Source: Anadara kagoshimensis (Eukaryota > Mollusca > Bivalvia > Arcoida > Arcidae). From it: 64,000 bases of DNA. A model generated the notes under the pieces. It ran no database searches and was not told the DNA's origin. It saw only the letters and a program-made list of their open reading frames with translations. The DNA lies in the NCBI GenBank assembly GCA_021292105.1, contig CM037862.1, positions 29,916,169 to 29,980,168 of the forward strand, read 5' to 3'. Position 1 is the stretch's first letter, and each line of letters starts with the position of its first letter. Position numbers and translations under genes: made by a program. Below, piece by piece: positions 48,731 to 60,600 of the stretch.

Positions 48731-50895
48731 GAGTTTCTGTAGTTTGTTGTTGATTTTTATGGTTACTGTCGGCTTTATTTCTTAGATTTCTGTTTTGTTG
48801 AAGGTTTCTATGGTTACTGTCTGCTTCATTTAATAGATTTTGTTTTGTTGTTAGTTTCTATGGTTACTTACTGTTGGTTTCATTTCATAGATTTGTTTTG
48901 TTGTTGGCGTTTATGGTTACTGTCTGGTTTATTTCATAGATCTCCGTTTTGTTGGTTTCTATTGGTTTGTTTTGTTGTTGGCGTTTATGGTAACTGTCGG
49001 TTTCATTTCATAATTTGTTTTGTTGGCGTTTATGGTTACTGTCGGATTCTTTTCGTAGATTTTTGTGTTTTGTTGTTGGTTTCTATGGTTACTGTCGGTT
49101 TCATTTCATAGATTTGTTTTGTTGGCGTTTATGGTTACTGTCGGATTCTTTTCGTAGATTTTTGTGTTTTGTTGTTGGGTTCTATGGTTACTGTCGGTTT
49201 CATTTCATAGATTTGTTTTGTTGGCGTTTATGGTTACTGTCGGATTCTTTTCGTAGATTTTTGTGTTTTGTTGTTGGCGTTTATGGTTACTGTCGGTTTC
49301 ATTTCATAGATTTGTTTTGTTGGCGTTTATGGTTACTGTCGGATTCTTTTCGTAGATTTTTGTGTTTTGTTGGTGGTTTCTATGGTTACTGTCGGTTTCA
49401 TTTTATAGATTTGTTTTGTTGGCGTTTATGGTTACTGTCGGATTCTTTTCGTAGATTTTTGCGTTTTGTTGTTGGGTTCTATGGTTACTGTCGGTTTCAT
49501 TTTTATAGATTTGTTTTGTTGGCGTTTATGGTTACTGTCGGTTTCATTTCATAGATTTGTTTTGTTGGCGTTTATGGTTACTGTCGGTTTCATTTCATAG
49601 ATTTGTTTTGTTGGCGTTTATGGTAACTGTCGGTTTCATTTCATAGATTTGTTTTGTTGGCGTTTATGGTTACTGTCGGATTCTTTTCGTAGATTTTTGT
49701 GTTTTGTTGTTGGCGTTTATGGTTACTGTCGGTTTCATTTCATAGATTTGTTTTGTTGGCGTTTATGGTTACTGTCGGATTCTTTTCGTAGATTTTTGTG
49801 TTTTGTTGTTGGCGTTTATGGTTACTGTCGGTTTCATTTCATAGATTTGTTTTGTTGGCGTTTATGGTTACTGTCGGATTCTTTTCGTAGATTTTTGTGT
49901 TTTGTTGTTGGTTTCTATGGTTACTGTCGGTTTCATTTCATAGATTTGTTTTGTTGGCGTTTATGGTTACTGTCGGATTCTTTTCGTAGATTTTTGTGTT
50001 TTGTTGTTGGTTTCTATGGTTACTGTCGGTTTCATTTCATAGATTTGTTTTGTTGGCGTTTATGGTTACTGTCGGATTCTTTTCGTAGATTTTTGTGTTT
50101 TGTTGTTGGCGTTTATGGTTACTGTCGGTTTCATTTCATAGATTTGTTTTGTTGGCGTTTATGGTTACTGTCAGATTCTTTTCGTATATTTTTGTGTTTT
50201 GTTGTTGGCGTTTATGGTTACTGTCGGTTTCATTTCATAGATTTGTTTTGTTGGCGTTTATGGTTACTGTCGGATTCTTTTCGTAGATTTTTGTGTTTTG
50301 TTGTTGGTTTCTATGGTTACTGTCGGTTTCATTTCATAGATTTGTTTTGTTGGCGTTTATGGTTACTGTCGGATTCTTTTCGTAGATTTTTGTGTTTTGT
50401 TGTTGGTTTCTATGGTTACTGTCGGTTTCATTTCATAGATTTTTGTGTTTTGTTGTTTGATTCTATGGTTACTGTCGGATTCTTTTCGTAGATTTTTGTG
50501 TTTTGTTGTTGGTTTCTATGGTTACTGTCGGTTTCATTTCATAGATTTTTGTGTTTTGTTGTTTGATTCTATGTTTACTGTCGGATTCTTTTCGTAGATT
50601 TTTGTGTTTTGTTGTTGGGTTCTATGGTTACTGTCGGTTTCATTTCATAGATTTGTTTTTTTTTTGGCGTTTATGGTTACTGTCGGTCTCATTTCATAGA
50701 TTTTTGTGTTTTGTTGTTGGATTCTATGGCTACTGTCTGATTCATTTCGTAGATTTTTGTGTTTTGTTGTTGGCGTTTATGGTTACTGTCGGTTTCATTT
50801 CGTAGATTTTTGTTTTGTTGTTGGTTTCTTTGGTTACTGTCGGGTTCGTTTCGTAGATTTTTATGACCTGTTTTCATGGTTACTGTCCGGTGCAC
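48731..50895. repeat. Higher-order minisatellite, 99-bp dimer unit
   Basis: About 2.2 kb of repeats between the coiled-coil gene and the PhyH gene. Core monomers share GTTTATGGTTACTGTCGG and alternate in two types of about 53 and 46 bp (one with GATTCTTTTCGTAG, one with TTTCATTTCATAG), giving a 99-bp dimer repeated many times. Edge copies are more diverged than central ones. The array is intergenic; open frames through it are by-products of the period being a multiple of three. Confidence 0.95.
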
Positions 50896-51154
50896 ACTCT
50901 TTCGTTTTTTTGGTGGCTTTCGTTACTGTCAAATACCGGTACATAATGTATTCTGATTTTATTCTTTTCCCCATTCAGTTGTGATGTTGTCTTGATTGTT
51001 GTCTTGATTGTTATAGTCACTGCCAGGTAAATATTATTCAACTTTTATGAATCTGTATCCTTGGTTCTTGGTTGTTATGGTAAGTACAGATAAATATTTA
51101 TCTTTCATTACCATTTGGTTGAATGTTTTAGTTAATAGTGGATACACATTATTG

Positions 51155-51287
51155 ATGGAGGAAACCAGAGTGCCTGGAGAAAGCCACCGACCCTCTGGTT
51201 GGGGTTCGAACCTAGGCGATTAGAGTTGCAGTGTTAGATAAGCATTGGCTTTAGACCACTTGGCCACGGAAGCCCATGCGTTTATAG
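51155..51287 (-). repeat. SINE family 1 copy with clear tRNA-like head
   Basis: Minus strand: CCGTGGCCAAGTGGTCTAAA (A box) and CCTAGGTTCGAACCCCAACC (B box), then GGTGGCTTTCTCCAGGCACT. The best-preserved head of this family; it resembles Leu/Ser-type tRNAs. It lies just beyond the 3' end of the PhyH gene. Confidence 0.75.
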
Positions 51288-51420
51288 AAACATTACAAAG
51301 AAGCATGTTCTTTATCCTATAGGACAATCCTCACATTGACTCAATAATTCTATCTGCATCAACTTAACTTTGGTCTTTATCCTAGGACAATCCTCACATT
51401 TACTCAATACTCATGTGCAT

Positions 51421-51426
51421 TTTATT
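51421..51426 (-). terminator. Candidate poly(A) signal of PhyH gene
   Basis: AATAAA on the minus strand, about 134 bp past the stop codon. It is the nearest canonical hexamer; cleavage would fall near 51400. Not confirmed by any transcript. Confidence 0.4.
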
Positions 51427-51559
51427 CTTGTTAATTGAACCTGTATATAAGGGCAACCTGCCCATAAAGGCTAAATCAAATTTAAAGTAAATCAAATTAA
51501 CAAAAACACCGGAAATAAAATACTGTCAATTAAGCTCCACAATGCATCCATTGAAAAGT

Positions 51560-51697
51560 TTAATTCTTCTGTTTTTCTTCAGCCTTCTTCTTGAAATAAG
51601 CATCTATATGTCGATTTTTAGCCAAAATCTCGTACTTTTCAAAATGGGGTCCGGTCACGGTGGTATCAAACTCGTTATCAAGTTCATCTGGATTCGT
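51560..51697 (-). CDS. PhyH last exon
   Basis: [20 protein letters not shown] to [10 protein letters not shown] and a TAA stop. The FDTTVTGP motif is the usual C-terminal signature of this PhyH branch. The tail is lysine-rich. Confidence 0.92.
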   Translation of the reverse strand, partial: TNPDELDNEFDTTVTGPHFEKYEILAKNRHIDAYFKKKAEEKQKN

Positions 51698-54600
51698 CTG
51701 CAAATAATTATAATAATAATAACAATAATAAAAACAACAATACTGATCATGATAATACCGGTAATAATAATTTCACGTAACAATGGAAAAAAAAATAATC
51801 AATAAAAAATAAAACTTGATTTTTTGGTCATTATACTTTTCAGTGTTTGTAAATGTTCAAAAGTTAGAACTCAATTATTGGTTTAGAACATATAATGAAT
51901 GTACGGGAGTTGGAAAAGCCAAGTTGGTCATCAAGCAAAATTGCAGCCCTTGTTATTGAAACGAACTTGTTACATGGTTTCTTTCTTCGGTAGCTCAGTT
52001 GGTAGAGTGCATGCTCCGTAAGTGGGAGGTCTGACCAAAGACTTGAAAGTGGGTAGTGACTGTTCTTTCGCCAAGCACTCGGTATTACGAAATGAAAGTC
52101 ACGGTTCTTTCGGATGGGAACTTAAAATAAACGAGGTCCCGGTGGGCTTGGCACGCTAAAGAACCCTGCTGTATAATGCCATCAGCGCAACGCATAGGTA
52201 AAATTTCTGCACTTTCGCCTATAGCTGGTGACGTCTCGATATAAGTAAAATATTCTTGACTGGGACGTTAAACACCATTACTCACTCACTCTTTGACTTA
52301 ATAAACATGTTGTTGTTAGTTTACACTGCCATACACATCTTTTAAGTCTGGTCATTTAATACAGTAAAACATGTATAAATCACAGAACCTCTCACTACCC
52401 GGGTTACAATACAATCCGGGACAGACCTTAATGCAAGTTTGTCAGTTTACTTACTGTATGTCAGTGGTTTTCTCCAGGTATTCCGGTATCCTCCACCATC
52501 AGAGAACTGACTGTCTCTATATGGGCGGACACGGCCGAGCCACCAAGCCAGCCCCCACCCCACCCTTAATCCTACCCCCGTAATAACTACTGTGTTGAAA
52601 TATACTTACATTTTCTGATTTTTGCATGGCTAACTGCTTCAAAACTCTGTATCTGTCATGAGAGTCATATTCATCCCAATCGATCCTTAAGTCTGGGTTC
52701 TTAGCCGATCTCATTGGAACCCCAGGCTTCAAACCCCAGAAACCATCTGGCTTTTCTGAACTCTGCCAACGCAAATCAATACTCCATCGAACCATATCAG
52801 TCACGTTTGGTATACTACAGAATCAATATTTTATAATTAACAGAAAATAAAAATGAGAAATAAATAAATGAATAAATAAATAAATAGATAAATAAATAAA
52901 TAATAAAAAATACTACATCAATGACGCCTGTTTGTTATTATGTACTTATACAGTACTTTGTCATGTTCTTGGTTGTACTGTGTCATGTCCTTGGTTGTAC
53001 TGTGTCATGTTTTTAGTTGTACTGTGTCATGTTTTTAGTTGTACTGTGTCATGTTCTTGGTTGCACTGTGTCATGTTCTTGGTTGCACTGTCATGTTTTT
53101 AGTTGTACTGTGTCATGTCCTTGGTTGAACTGTCATGTTTTTAGTTGTACTGTGTCATGTTTTTAGTTGTACTGTGTCATGTTCTTGGTTGCACTGTGTC
53201 ATGTTCTTGGTTGCACTGTCATGTTTTTAGTTGTACTGTGTCATGTCCTTGGTTGCACTGTCATGTTTTTAGTTGTACTGTGTCATGTTTTTAGTTGTAC
53301 TGTGTCATGTTCTTGGTTGCACTGTGTCATGTTCTTGGTTGCACTGTCATGTTTTTAGTTGTACTGTGTCATGTCCTTGGTTGAACTGTCATGTTCTTCG
53401 TTGCACTGTATCATGTCCTTTGTTGTACTGTGTCATGTCCTTGGTTTTACTGTGTCATGTCCTTGGTTGTGTTGTGTCATGTTCTTGGTTGTACTGTGTC
53501 ATGTTCTTGGTTGTACTATGTCATGTCCTTAGTTGCACTGTGTCGTGTTCATGGTTGTACTGTGTCATGTCCTTGGCTATACCGCGTCATGCCCTTGGCT
53601 ATACTGTGTCATGTCCTTGTTTGTGCTGTGCCATGTCCTTGGTTGTGCAAGCTATTGTAAATTGCCTTTTTCCTACTAGACCGAATGTGTTTCTGATCTC
53701 ACAAATTATTCAGTCCAAATTATTTCCATAGATCTATGTCACAACAATTTAAAACAAACACCTGAACAATTTTAAAAAAAAATTCTTTTGTATTTGTTAC
53801 ATGTTTTGATGGATTTTGATTATTGAAAAAATCATAATATTTGGCAGCTACAGTTTGCCTGTACTCTCAATGAGGACTTCGAAATATAGATGAAGGACAT
53901 ATTGGTTATACGTTATACTGCGTTTTTCTTTTTCTCCTACAGCTTCAACCTTTGACTGCAAAATTTCTAAGAAATGGCTTGTCTGATATTTTTTAAACTT
54001 ATTGAATGGGTGTAATAAATTGTGTCTTTTGAAATTCTTTTTGAGATAAGGTTCACTTGTTACATTTTCTGGCCCAATTTGGATCAAAATTTTGTTTGGT
54101 AGACCTACTGTTGGAACCACTGTGACTGTGACAGTGAAATACTCTTTATATCCATAGAAAATCAAACAAATTTGAATAAAGTTTGATATTTTTCACTCAC
54201 TTGTACCTAGTCGTAACAGGAAATATGTATGCGCATCGGCGATTGTCATTAAGTATGTCTGTAGAAAGGAAAATGCTGGCGGTATGGGGATTTTACACAT
54301 GCGAAAATGAAGATGTTTACACCGGAAGTGATGTCCTTGGTGATGTTTTACGTCATATGCGCAACAGAATCCGCCATTTGCCTGGTTTTTCAACATGTTA
54401 AACCCCCATAGCACCAACGTTTTACCCTATACAGATATATTTTGGGCTAATCGCGGATGCGCATACAGATTTCCTGTTACGACTAGGTACAAGTAAGTGA
54501 AAAATATCTATCTTTATTCAAGATTTTTTGATTTTCTATGGATATGAAGGGTATTTCACTGTCACAAACAGAGTGGCTCCTACAGTAGTAATGGCATAAC

Positions 54601-57600
54601 CTTTTAATTGACACTTTATAAACAGTCAAACCTATCTATAAAACCCACCGAAGGGAACCAGTAAAAGTGGCCTTTTTGGTCAGATGGCTTTTATACACAG
54701 ATCCAAATAATGGAAATAAAGAACAATTGGGGTAAACTTCTACCGGCCTTTAAAAGCAGATTGTCTTTATATAGAGGTGACCTTTGAAGCAGGTTAGACT
54801 GTATTTATATTGGTTTAGGAAACAAACCTTCTATGTGGAATACAGTTACTGAAGAATAAGACTCCACCATACGGTACTTCACACAATTCTGTATCTTTCT
54901 TAAAAGACAAACCTGTGAAAACATTAACTAATTACAATTAAAAATTACCTCTTACATAAATACGCATAAATGTTTTGTTATAGATTTTTTATTCTAATAT
55001 TACATGTATAATAAATCATATTTTACTAGAGGTATTCATTTAGTCAGTCACCATCAAACACCTTTACAAAAGTAACTTATTTCAGATATGAATAGACTAA
55101 AAAGAAACTTATTCGACCCTTTCCAGATGATAATGGGTGTGGCCTCTCTATTTTGGGTTGAGCCATCATCACACCCTAGACTTCTCAGTGGCTTGGGTTC
55201 TGTGCCAGATGACAGCAAGTGAGAAAGGGTTTTAACATTATCGCAGGTGTTTGCCAGCGACAATGTTGACATTAAAAGTTGACAACTGAAAAATGTGCTA
55301 GCACTCAAAAGTCAAGCAAGTCTAACAGATGTCTCGGTACAATATAATTACTATTCTAACATGGTCTGTGTTTTCCTGCATATGAAACATGAAGGAAGCC
55401 AAATAACAAATGATATACAGTATTACTAGTACCACGGGTAAATGAAAACATTTTTTAAATACACATGTATCTAGTAAAACGGATTGAGTGGTCTGGAATA
55501 TTAATCCTTATCTACTGACAATCAAATAAAGGTCACTAAAAATGCACACTAGTACAAACAAACAAAAATGCACAAAACACATGTACTGTATTTGTTTAGA
55601 ATAATACTAGAAATAAACAGGAAAATTATTTTGCCATGGATAGCTGAAAACTTGATGATGCAAACATGAAACAACATACAACCAACCAACTAACCTACCT
55701 AATCGCTTCTCTGCTAGTTCCTCATCCAGCATTAAATAAAAGTCTTCACAACATATATGTTTACATATAACACCCTTCTTCTGACCACCAACCAGCATCT
55801 GTAAAACAAAATGTAACTAGTAAAGTATAATGAGCGATAGTAATGGATTCTATGGAAAACATGACCCCAGAAGCAACGCCAGTATGATAATATGTCCGGA
55901 CTGTTCCGTCTTCCACTTCAGATATTATTATGTATATATTCTTTCCGTCTGTTTTACCTTGAATATACACACGTGCACAGTGACCAGCGTTTGTAGTTAT
56001 TTATCATATGAAGATCCTTGTTAACTGGCGTGGTGGCAGCGGTTCTCGAATCGGCGTCTTAGTGATTTTTAATGGTAATTGACAATCCTGTCATAGCTAC
56101 TCTGTAAAAGATTGTTTACAGTGAACGAGGTCACGATGGCAAACACCCACAGAGCACCAAAGCAATGGTGTTTAAGTAAAACAGAAACTGTCAATTCATT
56201 CGAAAATTGGCGACAAAACTTAACATACACGCTATCCCTAGACAAGAACTTTGCCCCCTTCCTAGTTGATGGTGTTCAATGGGGTAAAAAGACAAAAGGG
56301 GCCCCTACCGTGGGTTTGATAATGATGGTGAAGATATCCCAGAGGCCAGCCGTCGTACACGAGAACAAAAAGTAAACATACTTGAGCTCATGTTAGGACA
56401 GATAGCTAATTATTGTCCTGTGATCTCACGCAGTACTCTTGTGAAGAACTGCACCTCTATGGACCATATATGGCAAACCATACGATTACATTATGGGTTT
56501 CAGAAGACCGGGGGCCACTTCATTGACTTCTCAACAATACATCTTAGCCCAGATGAGCGCCCTGAGGATTTATTCCAAAGGTTGATGGCCTTTGTAGAGA
56601 TAACCTTCTTCGACGTGATTCCGGCATTACTCATCATGGGGAACCTATTACAGAGGACGAAGAGATCAGTCCAACTTTAGAAAACTTTGTTGTACTTACA
56701 TGGCTTAGACTTATTCACCCCGATTTACCTAAATTAGTCAAACAGCGCTATGGAACTGATCTTCGGTCTAGAACTCTCTCATCTATTAAACCTGAAATAT
56801 CCCAGGCGCTTGATTCACTTCTTGATGAATTGCATACTTCTGAGGATGCCAAAGCTATGAGGTCTGTAGTTTCAAAATTTTCTAGATTCAAAGTATCCAA
56901 GCAGCATAAGGATCAAACAAGTGCTAATACTCCACCTTCACGAGCAAGTATAGTATGCCCCCTATGTAAAGAGGCTGGGCGCCCAGATAGACACTTCCTC
57001 AGCAAATGCAACTACTTACCAGCCCAGGATAAGAAATTTATGGTCAGGGCCCGACGAGTCGCCAATATATTGTCCGATCATGATTTTAGTGACAGTGACG
57101 ATATTGAAGATGAAATAGTTCTCGAAAATAATAGTAATATGTCTGTTAGTAGAGTTCAAGTGAGACAGTCCCCATATATTGACACCTTCTATAGACACCA
57201 TACAGTTCGCTTAACTATTGACAGTGGAGCCACAGGCAACATGATACGCACTTCACTAGCTAAACGTCTCGGAGCTAAAATAACTGAAAGTTCCCAATCT
57301 GCCCATCAAGCAGATGGGTCATCACCTCTACATGTGGTTGGTGAGACACGCCTTATTTTTACTAGAGCAAGTCACAGCTTATATTTTGAAGGTTTAGTAG
57401 TTGAAAATTTAGACACAGAGGTTCTAGCAGGAATACCCTTCATGGAGAAAAATGACATCTCAGTCCGTCCTGCAAAGCGTCAAATTATGATTGGCCATGA
57501 CATTTCATATACATATGGTTCAACTGATAAGCCACTTGATCAACATTCTGTCCGGAGGACACATGTTCTTAGAGCACCAGACCACACAACAGTATGGCCT

Positions 57601-60600
57601 GGAGATTATATTGAAGTTGAGCTCCCTAAGGACTTGCCTAATAATGATGAAATTTTCGCTATAGAGCCACACATCGATTTCAACAAATCGTCTATCTCTG
57701 ACCTTTGGCCTACACCAAACTTAGTTTCCAGTGTGGCAGGAAAACTCCGTATTGTCAACTCATCAATGGACCCTAAAATAGTTAAACGTGATGAACATTT
57801 TTGCAAAGTTCGATGCACTATAGCTTCTGACACTTGTGTTGTGGACTCTTATATAAGTAAAAGTGAAAACAGGGCTACAAATCTCCCTCAGCAAAATTCT
57901 CTGAACAAGTCTCAGTTGATCCAGATGGCATACTGGATGCCAGTCAAAGACAAGAATTTACTAATGTCTTATCAGATTATGACAACGTTTTTAACCCCAA
58001 GTTCAACGGTTACAATGGTGCATTTGGTCAAATCATGGCAAAAGTCAACATTGGTCCTGTTCAACCCCCTCAAAGAAAAGGCAGAGTTCCCCAGTATTCT
58101 AGAACTCAGTTGGGTGAATTACAACATCAATTTGATAATTTAGAAGCACTTGGTGTTTTCAAACGTCCAGAAGATTTGAACATATCAGTTGAATATCTCA
58201 ACCCGTCATTCTTAATCAAGAAACCTAATAGTGGGTTCCGGTTAGTAACTGCTTTCGCAGATGTGGGTCGCTATAGTAAACCCCAACCATCTTTAATGCC
58301 TGATGTGGAGTCTACACTTAGACAGATTGCGCAGTGGTCATACTTGATTAAAACGGACTTAACAAAAGCTTTCTATCAAATACCCTTGTCAGATGACTCC
58401 CAAAATACTGTGGAGTTGTCACACCTTATCGTGGTGTACGTGTATATGTGCGATCTGCTATGGGCATGCCGGGATCGGAGACCGCTTTAGAGAGCTCACT
58501 TGTCGAGTGCTGGGCGATTTAGTACAGGAAGGTTATGTAGCAAAAGTGGCTGATGATTTATATATAGGTGGGAACACTGTGTATGAATTGTTGTTAAATT
58601 GGAAACAGGTTCTACAACGCCTCGAAAGATGCAGCCTAAATTTGTCCGCAACGAAAACCGTTATCACTCCAAAACAAACAACTATATTAGGTTGGATTTG
58701 GCGTCAAGGAACAATTCAGGCAATTCCACATCGGATTTCCACTTTGTCACATGCTCACCTCCTACTACGGTTACCAATCTGCGGTCATATATTGGTGCCT
58801 ACAAAGTTTTGTCAAGAGTTGTCAAAGGCACTGCTTCATTGTTGGGTCCACTAGAAGATGCAATAGCAGGGCACGAATCTAAGGACAAAGTCTTCTGGAA
58901 TGATGATCTCCTTTCTGCTTGGCACAAAGCTCAGAAAGCACTCAAATCTAATTGTTCAATCACCCTTCCAAAAGCATCTGACCAACTGTGGATAGTAACT
59001 GACGGTTCTGTAAAAAAGAATGGCCTTGGAGCCACATTGTACATCACCCGTGATGAAGTTGTTCACTTATCAGGATTCTTCAGTGCAAAATTACGCAAAG
59101 GTCAAATTACCTGGTTGCCTTGTGAGGTGGAAGCTCTTTCTATTGCTGCCGCAGTCAAACATTTTAGCCCATATATCATCCAGTCTAATCTCAAAGCATG
59201 TATCCTCACAGACAGTAAACCCTGCGTTCAAGCTTTTGAAAAACTTTGCCGAGGAGAGTTCTCTGCAAGTCCTCGAGTCTCAACCTTTTTGTCAACTGCT
59301 AGTCGTTACCAGGTTTCAATAAGGCATGTCTCTGGTTCGTCAATACTTCAATCCGATTTCGCAAGTCGCAATGCACCAGAATGCACCGAACCAAATTGTC
59401 AAATATGCACGTTCATTCAGCAATCTGAGGAGTCTATAGTTCGTCAATTATCTGTGGATGATATAGTAAATGGTTCTTCTCGGCTTCCATATACCAACAG
59501 ATCTACTTGGAAACAAATACAATCTGAATGTTCACAACTTCGTCGCGTTCACGCACATTTGCAACAAGGAACACGTCCGTCCAAAAAATTGACCAATATC
59601 AAAGACATTAAGAGGTACCTAAATGTTGTTTCCATCGCAAAAGATGGATTATTAATTGTTCGCAGGAATGCTCCATTTGTACCGGATCGCGAGTGTATTG
59701 TTGTTCCAAGAGATGTGGTTGATGGATTTTTAACTTCACTTCACATAAAACTAAATCACCCATCAATGAACCAACTGAAAGCTGTTACACACAGATACTT
59801 CTTTGCCCTGGATATGGATAAAAGCATTGAATCAATCTCTAAGGCTTGTCAACAATGTTCTGCTTTAAAAAAGACAACGCTCACATTAACTGAACAAAGC
59901 ACGTCTGACCCTCCAGATACTGTAGGAGTACTGTTTGCTGCGGATGTTATCAAACGTGAAAGACAGCTTATTTTGCTACTTAGAGAGTATGTTACTTCAT
60001 ATACGTCCGCCATAATGGTAGAAGATGAAAAACATAATACCCTACGTGATGCTTTGTTGCGTCTTTGTATCGAAATGCGACCACTCGATGGACCATATGC
60101 AGTAATACGCACGGATTCGGCTCCAGGTTTCGCTTCACTCATAAAAGATGAACTACTATCTCAGTACCGAATTTCTATTGAACTTGGTAACGTCAAAAAC
60201 AAAAACAAAAACCCTATTGCAGAAAAAGCTGTTCAAGAAATCCAGGACGAAATTTTACGACAGGAACCTAACCGTCGCCAAATAACACAATTACAGCTAT
60301 CTTTAGCAGTCGCACGCCTAAACAGTCGCATAAGAAATCGAGGACTTTCAGCTAGAGAAATGTGGACTAAACGCGACCAGTTCACCAACGTTGCGATCCC
60401 TATGGATGACGATCAAATCATTCAACAACAACATTTATATAGAATCAACAATCATCCATACAGTGAGAAGGCTAAAAATCCCTCTGGAAAACTTCCTACA
60501 CCCCTTAATCTTCAAGTTGGTGACTTAGTATACCTCCATTGTGATCGCAACAAATCATACGCACGAGATCGTTATTTAGTCACTACAATAGATGGGAAAT

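Noticed and set aside
49015-50491. Open frames of 179 and 280 codons on the plus strand
   Set aside because: They are translations of the 99-bp dimer array (Phe/Cys/Trp-rich repeats); no gene-like start, splice or domain evidence.
46620-52020. tRNA genes
   Set aside because: The A/B-box-bearing stretches do not fold into a full cloverleaf and continue into shared SINE bodies; they are tRNA-derived SINE heads.
53848-54165. 105-codon minus-strand open frame
   Set aside because: It partly overlaps the left arm of the foldback element and an intron; no domain or splice support.
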